Positions 1 through 6,715 of a stretch of 8,949 nt of DNA are shown here, piece after piece. The position numbers and the translations under genes are program-made. The DNA is from Candidatus Poribacteria bacterium (lineage in GTDB: Bacteria; Poribacteria; WGA-4E; GCA-2687025), in the NCBI GenBank assembly GCA_027625215.1, contig JAQBWJ010000049.1, forward strand, positions 1 through 8,949. The letters run 5' to 3'. Under the pieces are notes generated by a model that was not told the DNA's origin, did not search any database, and saw nothing but the letters and a program-made list of their open reading frames with translations. The first letter of the stretch is position 1. Each line of letters starts with the position of its first letter.

Positions 1-29
1 AAAGGGATCGGATTTCCTCCGACCCCCTT
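1..29 (-). terminator. Intrinsic terminator of the ABC/NHL operon
   Basis: Read on the minus strand, positions 29 to 18 pair with 12 to 1 to give an uninterrupted 12-bp stem (10 Watson-Crick pairs and 2 G-U pairs) closed by a GGAAA loop at 17-13. The stem core is G/C rich and its 3' side ends in TTT at the window edge, so any longer U tract lies outside the window. It starts about 40 bases after the stop codon of the NHL-repeat gene, where a Rho-independent terminator is expected. A hairpin also forms on the plus strand, so it could serve a gene entering from the left. Confidence 0.7.
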
Positions 30-69
30 CAAACTTAACGCATCTGAATGTTCGTTGATCCCACCCACA

Positions 70-2055
70 TCAGAAGCGGATGTTCAACTCTCCCTTAACC
101 TTTTTGCTCTGGTTTTCGGTCCGCAGGACTTGGTAGAGGTTGCCTTCCAAGTCGAAGAAACTGCGGGTGTAGTTGCGGCTCGTTTCCGCCGGATCGTAGA
201 TGTTGTATTGCAGCAGCAGGTTCACGTCGCGGAAGAGGTCCCAATCGAGCCCGAAACCCGCCTCGGAACTGTCGCCCTCCTGACGACCCGCCTGCTTGTT
301 CAAGTCCTGCCGCAGCGCGTCCGTGTCGATCCGCGAAGAACCCTTCGAGTACGTCGCAAAGAGGTTCATCTCTTTGTAGCGGTACGGGTTCGGGTTCGTG
401 ATCTTGCGGATGCCGAAGTAGATGTCGTTGTCGTAGTTGCGGTCTTCAAACGTGATCGCGTTTTCGATCCGCTCCGGGTAGTCCTGATCGCCGTCGCGCC
501 CGGCGAACGAGAACATCTCCTCGAACACCAAGTTGAAGGTCGGCGTCACGTCGTAGTTCAACACGAGCCGCGAACTTGCGTTCGTGACCGTTTCGGTCTG
601 CTCGGTGTCCGCGATTTCATCGATGTCTTCGTAGTCTTCGATGAAGTCGTTGGTCGCCGACATGACTTGCGAGGACGAGAGCGCGTCGACGTGGTTCAAA
701 CTGAGCGTGAACCCGACGAGGCGGTAACGATGCACCGTGTAGTCGCTGGCGTCTTGCAGGTAGATGCGTCCGGCGCGGTCGGCGGCGAGGAACTCCAAGT
801 CATGGCGTTCTTCATCCAACTGGTCGAGGCGGTAGGACGCCGTGTTGACGTGTCGCCCGTTCAGGTCGAACCGAAGGACGCGGTTCATGACGGTGTGATA
901 GAGCGTGTTCTGGAGGCGGTAGGCTTCCTTCTGCGCCTCGTCGGTCAACGCGCTTTGCTCCGTACCTTCCGTGTCGAGCAGGTAGAGGTCTTCCAACCGA
1001 CGCAGCCGCAGCGACAGCGCGTCTTCGCCCGTCAGGGTCGGATCAAGCGGGTTTCGGCTTATGTCGCCGTACAGTTGGCGATAGCCGATCTCCGACGCCG
1101 ACCACGCCGCGCCGGACTGCGCGAAACTCGCGCCGCCAAGCGGACCCAACCGCCGTCGCACAAAGTTCGTGTCGTCTTTGACGAACAGTTCGTTCGATTC
1201 CGTCGCCGAGATGTAGTGCGGCGCGGTCACTTCGTTCGACCCATACCCGCGATTCGCAAACGTCGTCATGGGCGTTCCGTCGTTACCGAACTTGACGACG
1301 CGGTGGTTGCCCGTGTCCGCGACGAAAACGTTGCCGTCCGCGCCGACGGCGAGATCAAGCGGCGAATCGAACTCGCCCGCCGCCGCGCCGTAGCGTCCGA
1401 ACGTCGCAACGCGCTCGCCTTCGGTGGAGTACTTGTAGACGACCTGCTTCGATTTGCGTTCGGCGTCGAGGACGAACAGGTTGCCCTGCGGGTCAACGTC
1501 GATCTTGACGGCGCGGTCGAACCCGCTCGGTTGAATGGCGAGCGCGTACTTGCCGTCTGCGTCGATGATCTGTTTGACGGGGGTGACGGGCGAGGATGGG
1601 ATGCCCGTCAGTTGGTCAATCGCAATCGTCTTCACGAATGCGCCGTTCGGTCCGAACTTGTGGACGGCGGGCGTGTAGACGTAGAGCGGCTGCGTCGCCT
1701 TGTCCTGAGGCACGGGCGAAACGGTCATGTCGGCGACGTAGACGTTGCCCGCCATATCGACCGCGACATCGCCTGGGTTGAACAGGACGACATCGAGTTT
1801 TTCCGCATCCGCCGCCGGGTACTGCCAAACGAAACCGCCGTTCGCATCCAATTTCTGGATCATGCGGTTGGTGGTGTCGCTGACGTAGACGTTGTTCGCC
1901 TTGTCGAAGGCGAGGTGAATGTCGTTGCTGAATCCGCCGTTACCGGAGCCTTTGCCGCCGAACTGCCCCTCGAACGAGACGAAATTGATCGCGTGCGCCG
2001 TACTCACGAATAAGACCGCAGCGACCGCCAATCCGATGGAAGACAACCGTTTCAT
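70..2055 (-). CDS. Secreted NHL-repeat beta-propeller protein with a putative C-terminal beta-barrel
   Basis: A 661-residue protein of no known specific function. From the ATG at 2055 it begins with a textbook Sec signal peptide: MKR, a hydrophobic core, then a likely cut after THE motif STAHA at residue 22. Several NHL-type blades follow, with the pattern hydrophobic-x-D-x-x-G-N-V-[YF]-V-[AS]-D at about 43-76, 92-141, 179-220 and 229-266, and more divergent ones at 276-298 and 392-446. An acidic linker lies at about 469-490. The last 170 residues (about 492-661) are rich in alternating polar/hydrophobic strands and end in KGELNIRF, resembling the C-terminal signal of outer-membrane barrels. 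NHL propellers usually bind proteins or ligands. A GTG at 2094 could add 13 residues; the ATG is preferred because it gives a normal signal peptide. The gene follows the ABC gene closely and is probably co-transcribed with it. Confidence 0.85.
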   Translation of the reverse strand: MKRLSSIGLAVAAVLFVSTAHAINFVSFEGQFGGKGSGNGGFSNDIHLAFDKANNVYVSDTTNRMIQKLDANGGFVWQYPAADAEKLDVVLFNPGDVAVDMAGNVYVADMTVSPVPQDKATQPLYVYTPAVHKFGPNGAFVKTIAIDQLTGIPSSPVTPVKQIIDADGKYALAIQPSGFDRAVKIDVDPQGNLFVLDAERKSKQVVYKYSTEGERVATFGRYGAAAGEFDSPLDLAVGADGNVFVADTGNHRVVKFGNDGTPMTTFANRGYGSNEVTAPHYISATESNELFVKDDTNFVRRRLGPLGGASFAQSGAAWSASEIGYRQLYGDISRNPLDPTLTGEDALSLRLRRLEDLYLLDTEGTEQSALTDEAQKEAYRLQNTLYHTVMNRVLRFDLNGRHVNTASYRLDQLDEERHDLEFLAADRAGRIYLQDASDYTVHRYRLVGFTLSLNHVDALSSSQVMSATNDFIEDYEDIDEIADTEQTETVTNASSRLVLNYDVTPTFNLVFEEMFSFAGRDGDQDYPERIENAITFEDRNYDNDIYFGIRKITNPNPYRYKEMNLFATYSKGSSRIDTDALRQDLNKQAGRQEGDSSEAGFGLDWDLFRDVNLLLQYNIYDPAETSRNYTRSFFDLEGNLYQVLRTENQSKKVKGELNIRF

Positions 2056-2097
2056 ATGCTTACCCACTTTGGGAGACTCCGTTCTGGCGTTCACGTC

Positions 2098-3933
2098 TTA
2101 GATGCCTTCGGACGGACGCTGAAGTTCCTGACCCTTATACTGCAACTGATAAAGACGGTAGTAGATGCCGCGCTTCTGTAAGAGTTCCGCGTGCGTCCCG
2201 ACTTCGCGGATTTCGCCTTTGTGCATCACGACGATCTTATCGGCGTCCTGAATCGTTGATAACCGATGGGCGATAATAATCGAAGTGCGCCCCTCAAGCA
2301 ACCGTTTTAAGCCCTCTTGGATGAGGATTTCGGTTTCCGTGTCGATGGAGGAGGTCGCTTCGTCCAGAATGAGGATGTCCGGGTCGAACGCGACGGCGCG
2401 GGCAAAGGCGATCAACTGCTTCTCGCCGACGGAGAAGGTGCTGCCGCCCTCCTTCACTTCCCCCTCATACTTTGCCGGGAGCGATTGGATGAACCGATCC
2501 GCCTGTACGTACCGGGCGGCGATTTCCACCTGCTCGTCGGTGATCTCCCGCGATCCGAGCCGGATGTTCTCGCGGACGCTGCCCGAAAACAGGAAGACGT
2601 TCTGCTGCACGATGGCGATACGGCGGCGCAGGTCTTCCACTTTGAGGTCGCGCACGTCATGCCCGTCGACCAGCACCGCGCCTTTCTGAATGTCGTAGAA
2701 GCGGCAGAGCAGGTTCGTCAGCGTCGTTTTGCCGGAGCCCGTCGCGCCGACGACGGCGACCTTTTCGCCCTTGTTGATCTTCAGGCTGAGCCCTTTGATG
2801 ACGTAATCGTCGCCGCTGTACGCGAACCATACCTCGCGGAACTCGATTTCCGACTCGAACGACGTCAGCGTCTTCGCCCCGACCGCGTCCGTGACGAGCG
2901 GCTTCGTGTCGAGCACCGTGAAGATGCGTTCGGAGGACGCCATCGCGATCAAGAGCGTGTTGTACTGCGCCGCGAGGTCGCGCAGGGGCCAGAAGAACCG
3001 TTGCCCCCACACGAGGAACGCGAACAGTTCGCCGACGGTCGCGCGCGATTGAATCACCTCGCCGCCGCCGTACCAAATGATGACGGCGGTCGAAAGCCCG
3101 CCCGCGAACTCGATCAGGGGACCGAACATCGCCATCGCCGTCACCGCTCGGAAGGCGGCGATCAGGTATTGGTCGTTGATGCCGAGAAATCGCTTGTTCG
3201 TGTTCTCTTCCTGGTTGAACAGTTGCACGGTCGTCAACCCAGTGATGCGCTCGTTCGTGAAGGCGTTCAGGCGCGAGAGTTGGCGTCGCCATTCGCGGTA
3301 CGCCTTGCGAGAGATGATCTGAAACGCGAACGTCGCCACAGCGATAATCGGCAGGACGCAGAGCGTCACGAGCGCCAGTTGCCAGTTCACGAGGAACATC
3401 ATCGTCACGATAGTAATCAACCCGATGATGCTGCCGAGCGAACCGACGATGCCGGACGCGAACAGTTCGTTCAGGGCGGCAACGTCGTTCATCACGCGGG
3501 TCATCAGACGCCCGACGGCGGTTTGGTCGAAGTACTGCGCGTGCAGTCGGTGGACGTGGGAGAAGATTTGGACGCGCATGTCGCGCATGATCTTCTGTCC
3601 CATCAACTGCATCACGTATTCCCGCAGGAACGAGGAGGACAGGTCGAGCACGAGCAGCCCGAAGTAGGCGATGACAAGCCAACGCATCGCCAGAAACACG
3701 CCGACGACATCAAGCCCTTTGAGCGCGCCCGTCTCGAAATAAGCGTCGATGGCGTGCTTGGCGATCAGCGGCGTGAAGTTCCGCGCGAACTCGCCCATCA
3801 GGGTCAGGCAAATCCCTCCGGCAACCCATTTGAGGTAGGGGCGCACGTAGGCGATCAACCGACGAACGATGTCGCGGTCGTAGATTTTCGTTAGTTCGTG
3901 TTCCTCGAAACCGTCGCCGAACTCTTCGTTCAT
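2098..3933 (-). CDS. ABC exporter half-transporter (permease-ATPase fusion), subunit with catalytic Walker B
   Basis: A 611-residue inner-membrane ABC exporter of the MsbA/MdlB/LmrD type. A six-helix transmembrane domain spans about 30-330, followed by the ATPase domain at about 362-595. Visible motifs are the A-loop Tyr372, Walker A GATGSGKTT (396-404), Q-loop Gln near 443-444, Walker B ILILDEATSSID with catalytic Glu525, and H-loop His556. The signature loop reads FSVGEKQ (500-506) instead of LSGGQ. This divergence is typical of one partner of heterodimeric exporters. The ATG at 3933 has a GAGG Shine-Dalgarno 8 bases upstream and lies 33 bases after the first ABC gene, so the two are very probably co-expressed and form one complex. 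The substrate (drug, lipid or peptide) cannot be read from the sequence. Confidence 0.95.
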   Translation of the reverse strand: MNEEFGDGFEEHELTKIYDRDIVRRLIAYVRPYLKWVAGGICLTLMGEFARNFTPLIAKHAIDAYFETGALKGLDVVGVFLAMRWLVIAYFGLLVLDLSSSFLREYVMQLMGQKIMRDMRVQIFSHVHRLHAQYFDQTAVGRLMTRVMNDVAALNELFASGIVGSLGSIIGLITIVTMMFLVNWQLALVTLCVLPIIAVATFAFQIISRKAYREWRRQLSRLNAFTNERITGLTTVQLFNQEENTNKRFLGINDQYLIAAFRAVTAMAMFGPLIEFAGGLSTAVIIWYGGGEVIQSRATVGELFAFLVWGQRFFWPLRDLAAQYNTLLIAMASSERIFTVLDTKPLVTDAVGAKTLTSFESEIEFREVWFAYSGDDYVIKGLSLKINKGEKVAVVGATGSGKTTLTNLLCRFYDIQKGAVLVDGHDVRDLKVEDLRRRIAIVQQNVFLFSGSVRENIRLGSREITDEQVEIAARYVQADRFIQSLPAKYEGEVKEGGSTFSVGEKQLIAFARAVAFDPDILILDEATSSIDTETEILIQEGLKRLLEGRTSIIIAHRLSTIQDADKIVVMHKGEIREVGTHAELLQKRGIYYRLYQLQYKGQELQRPSEGI

Positions 3934-3941
3934 TTACAACG

Positions 3942-3945
3942 CCTC
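3942..3945 (-). promoter_or_regulatory. Ribosome binding site of the second ABC gene
   Basis: GAGG on the minus strand, 8 bases before the ATG at 3933. It fixes that start and lies in the 33-base gap after the upstream ABC gene. Confidence 0.6.
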
Positions 3946-3966
3946 GTGATCGAGCTCTCTCGCGGC

Positions 3967-5733
3967 TTATAACGCTTCGAGCTCTTGCTGGAGAAGTTGC
4001 TTCTCGTGGAGGTCTTTGTAGAAGCCGGGTCGCGCGGTCAGTTCCTCGTGCGTGCCGACCGCTTCGATCTTGCCGCCGTTGAGGACGATGATCTGATCGG
4101 CGTCCTTCACCGTCGAGACGCGGTGCGAAATGAGGATGACGGTGATATCGCGCAGGTATTCGCGCAGGTTGCTGAGAATCGTCTCTTCGGTGTAGGTGTC
4201 CACCGAGGCGAAGGCGTCGTCCAGAATGATGATGTTCGGGCGCGCCAGCAGCGAGCGGGCAATCGAGGTGCGCTGTCGCTGTCCGCCGGAGATGGTGAGT
4301 CCGCCTTCGCTCACTTCGGTGTCGAAGCCGAGCGGGAAGTCGTCGATTTCGGGCATCAGATGGGCGACTTCGGCGGCTTTCACCAAGTCCTCCTCGCCCG
4401 CGTCGGGGTCGCCGAAGCGGAGGTTGTCGGCGATGGAGTCGGAGAACAGGAACGACTCCTGCTGCACAAAACCGATGCCGGAGCGGAGGTGTTTCAGCGT
4501 GTAGTCGCGCACGTCCTTGCCGTCGATGAGGATCATGCCGGGCTCGGTCTGATAGAGGCGCGGGATCAGTTTGACGAGCGTCGTCTTGCCGCAGCCTGTC
4601 GGACCGACAATCGCCGTCGTGGACTTCGCGGGGATTTTGATCGAAATGTCGTTCAGGACGACCGGCAAGTCCGGCTCATAGGCGAATGTCAGGTTGCGGA
4701 GTTCGAGGTCGCCGATGATCGGGAGTTCGTTCGTCGGGCGCGGGTCGGGGTCTTTGATGAGCGGTTCGGTCTGAATGATGTCGTTCAAGCGCCCCATTGA
4801 GGTCGCGCCCCGCTGGATGCCGCTGAACGTGAACCCGAACGCCGCCATCGGCATGATCAACATGCCCAGCAGAAACTGGAACTGCGTGAACTGTCCGAAC
4901 GTGATCGACCCGTTGGCGACGTGGTAGCCGCCGATCCACAGCATCAGCACGAAACTGATGCCGGGAATGAACGTGAACATCGGGAAGATGAGCGCCTCGT
5001 AGCGGATGAGCGTTTGGTTCTTTTGGATGAAATCGTCGTTCATCTCATCGAACGTGCGGATTTCGTCCGTCTCGCGGGTGTACGCCTTGATGACGCGGAC
5101 GCCGCTGAAACTCTCGCGGACGCGGCTGCTCATCGCGGCGAACTGCTCCTGGATCGACTCGAACAGCGTGTGGATGTTCGTGGACATGCGCGCCATGATG
5201 AACGGCATCGCCAGAAACGGAACGAGCGTGATGAGCGTCAATTTCCAACTGATGAGGAACAACCAGACGAGCGCAAGCGGCATCCGAAAAACGGACGACG
5301 AGAAGAACATCAGCGTGCGACCGAGCATGTTGCGGACGGAGTTCAGGTCGTTGATGGCGCGCGAGATGAGGTCGCCGACGTTCTGTTTGACGAAGTAGCC
5401 GGGCTCCATCAGGAGGAGGTGGCTGAAGAAGTCGTTGCGGATTTCGTACTCGATGAAGAGTGAAGCATAGCCCATGTAGTAGCGCGAGATGAAGCGCATG
5501 ATGCCTTGCGCGAGGACCAGCCCGAACAACACGAGCGCGTACGTCGTGATCGTCCATCCGACGACCTCTGCGCCGAGGCTGTCGATGGCGTCTCGCAGGA
5601 CGTTCGTGGAGAACATCGCCAGGAGTTCCGTTGCGCCCAGCATGACGAGGCTGAGGATAATCACGCCGCCGTGCCGTTTGAGGTAAGGTCCCAACGCGCG
5701 TAGACTGCCGATGGCTCCGCTCCTATCCCTCAT
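3967..5733 (-). CDS. ABC exporter half-transporter (permease-ATPase fusion), subunit with degenerate Walker B
   Basis: A 588-residue ABC exporter half of the LmrC/YheI/TM287 type. The transmembrane domain covers about 20-310 and the ATPase domain about 342-575. Motifs seen are A-loop Tyr352, Walker A GPTGCGKTT (377-385), Q-loop Gln near 424-425, a near-canonical signature ISGGQ (481-485) and H-loop His537. Walker B reads IIILDDAFASVD, so Asp506 stands where the catalytic Glu normally is. That substitution is known in the non-catalytic half of heterodimeric exporters. It is the first gene of the minus-strand operon. The ATG at 5733 follows an in-frame TGA two codons upstream, so no longer start is possible nearby. 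No convincing Shine-Dalgarno precedes it. Confidence 0.95.
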   Translation of the reverse strand: MRDRSGAIGSLRALGPYLKRHGGVIILSLVMLGATELLAMFSTNVLRDAIDSLGAEVVGWTITTYALVLFGLVLAQGIMRFISRYYMGYASLFIEYEIRNDFFSHLLLMEPGYFVKQNVGDLISRAINDLNSVRNMLGRTLMFFSSSVFRMPLALVWLFLISWKLTLITLVPFLAMPFIMARMSTNIHTLFESIQEQFAAMSSRVRESFSGVRVIKAYTRETDEIRTFDEMNDDFIQKNQTLIRYEALIFPMFTFIPGISFVLMLWIGGYHVANGSITFGQFTQFQFLLGMLIMPMAAFGFTFSGIQRGATSMGRLNDIIQTEPLIKDPDPRPTNELPIIGDLELRNLTFAYEPDLPVVLNDISIKIPAKSTTAIVGPTGCGKTTLVKLIPRLYQTEPGMILIDGKDVRDYTLKHLRSGIGFVQQESFLFSDSIADNLRFGDPDAGEEDLVKAAEVAHLMPEIDDFPLGFDTEVSEGGLTISGGQRQRTSIARSLLARPNIIILDDAFASVDTYTEETILSNLREYLRDITVILISHRVSTVKDADQIIVLNGGKIEAVGTHEELTARPGFYKDLHEKQLLQQELEAL

Positions 5734-5875
5734 TTGTCAAAACACGCGGGGAGCGCGTTTATTCCGGTAAAGAGTAGCACGCGGGGCGAAAGAGCGGCAA
5801 TCGGGATTCGTGTCGAGTACACTTAATATTCCGGTTGGTCGTGGCGTTCGTGATCGCAGGAAGATTAGGTGCAGT
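5734..5875. promoter_or_regulatory. Divergent intergenic region with weak promoter candidates
   Basis: This 142-base gap separates the minus-strand ABC operon from the plus-strand genes, so promoters for both directions should lie here. On the minus strand TTGCCG (5800-5795), an 18-base spacer and TACTCT (5776-5771) could drive the ABC operon with a leader of about 30 bases. On the plus strand TTGTCA (5734-5739), an 18-base spacer and TTTATT (5758-5763) is a better match, giving a leader of about 105 bases. Both are weak matches to the sigma-70 consensus, and promoter preferences of this lineage are unknown. I see no operator-like palindrome longer than a few bases. Confidence 0.3.
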
Positions 5876-6070
5876 ATGAAATGGCGACCTTATACGAATC
5901 GTCCCGATACGGTTGGCGAGGACATCACACGAAAAGTCACGCAGGCGGAACTCGAAGCCGCCGTACGCGAGGGCTGCGTGGCGATGGCGGACGTGATGAT
6001 GAAAACTCAGTGTGAGTTCGAACCCCTCGATGACGAGTTGGAGCGAGATGATCTCTGCGATTCATGGTGA
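5876..6070 (+). CDS. Small acidic protein of unknown function
   Basis: A 64-residue protein that I do not recognise. The ATG at 5876 is preceded by AGGT and a further AGGA, a plausible ribosome binding site. An in-frame GTG at 5810 would add 22 residues with no better signal and an Arg-rich stretch, so I prefer the ATG. The protein starts MKWRPYTNRPD, has a predicted amphipathic helix around residues 22-43 (TQAELEAAVREG and on), and ends in a very acidic tail (EPLDDELERDD) with Cys near the end. It has no signal peptide or membrane segment, so it is probably cytoplasmic. It is the first gene downstream of the divergent region, 103 bases before the DUF1080 gene. It could be spurious; the balanced amino-acid composition and ribosome binding site argue that it is real. 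Confidence 0.5.
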   Translation: MKWRPYTNRPDTVGEDITRKVTQAELEAAVREGCVAMADVMMKTQCEFEPLDDELERDDLCDSW

Positions 6071-6156
6071 TATTCGTCCGACTATACCTAACCTTCCACC
6101 TTCATCCCGCCCCAAGAACATGCGACACTCCTCTCCGTCAATACACAACGGATATC

Positions 6157-6162
6157 AAGGAG
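6157..6162 (+). promoter_or_regulatory. Ribosome binding site of the DUF1080 gene
   Basis: AAGGAG, 11 bases before the ATG at 6174. It supports that start over an in-frame ATG at 6012, which would overlap the small upstream gene. Confidence 0.6.
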
Positions 6163-6173
6163 CCGACCCCCCA

Positions 6174-6710
6174 ATGGCGTCAAACTGGATCAACCTGTTC
6201 AACGGCAACGACCTCACCGGATGGCGTCTGCGCTACCCGGAACGCGAACACAAATGGATCGTCCGCGACGGCGTTCTCATCAACGAGTCGAAGGGCGTCG
6301 ATCTCATCACCGAGAAAGAGTTCGGCGACTTCGACCTGCACCTCGAATACATGATGCCCACCGACAGCAACAGCGGCATCTACGTGCGCGGGCGGTACGA
6401 AATCCAAATGCTCGACAGTTACGGCAAGACGTACGACACGCCGAGCATGAACGGCGCGATCTACCGCGTCAAGTCGCCCGACGTGGAAGTGACCAAGCCC
6501 GCGAGAGAGTGGCAGACGCTCGACATCACGATGGTGGGCGTGGCGATGACCGTCCGACTGAACGGGTCGCTGATCCATGACGCGGTGGAACTGAAAGGTC
6601 CGACGGGTTCGAACTGGCTGTGGAACGACAACGTGCCGCGCGGACCGCACTTCATTCAGGGCGATCACGGACCCGTCCACCTGCGGGACATTCGCTATCG
6701 GGAGCGATAA
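6174..6710 (+). CDS. DUF1080 / 3-keto-disaccharide hydrolase domain protein
   Basis: A 178-residue single-domain protein of the DUF1080 (3-keto-disaccharide hydrolase) family, a concanavalin-like jelly-roll fold linked to glycoside or 3-keto-sugar breakdown. Hallmarks are LFNGNDLTGW (8-17), a Trp28 then DGVL, FGDFDLHLEY (50-59), the core block SNSGIYVRGRYEIQMLDS (65-82), GAIYRV (94-99), VRLNGSLIHD (127-136) and the closing GPHFIQGDHGPVHLRDIRYR region (157-176). The family usually has a secretion signal; this protein begins directly with the domain, so it appears cytoplasmic. The start at 6174 is supported by AAGGAG upstream. The esterase gene begins 5 bases after its stop, which suggests one transcript, coupled translation and a shared carbohydrate pathway. 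The exact substrate is not known. Confidence 0.9.
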   Translation: MASNWINLFNGNDLTGWRLRYPEREHKWIVRDGVLINESKGVDLITEKEFGDFDLHLEYMMPTDSNSGIYVRGRYEIQMLDSYGKTYDTPSMNGAIYRVKSPDVEVTKPAREWQTLDITMVGVAMTVRLNGSLIHDAVELKGPTGSNWLWNDNVPRGPHFIQGDHGPVHLRDIRYRER

Positions 6711-6715
6711 ACACG

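Noticed and set aside
55..2013. Long open frame (652 codons) on the plus strand, antisense to the NHL gene
   Set aside because: Its product is Val/Arg/Asp-rich with no domain pattern; it is a shadow of codon bias in the GC-rich NHL gene, whose own product has a signal peptide and clear repeats.
2317..3894. Long antisense open frame across the second ABC gene, with a similar one at 3985-4800
   Set aside because: Arg/Asp/Glu/His-rich composition without motifs, while the opposite strand encodes all ABC motifs.
3950..3990. Repeated GAGCTC-containing octamers between the ABC genes
   Set aside because: One copy lies within the coding end of the first ABC gene (codons for ELEAL); two short copies are easily due to chance.
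6012..6173. N-terminal extension of the DUF1080 protein from an ATG at 6012
   Set aside because: Overlaps the small upstream gene, adds 54 residues without a signal peptide or family similarity, and the AAGGAG site fits the ATG at 6174.
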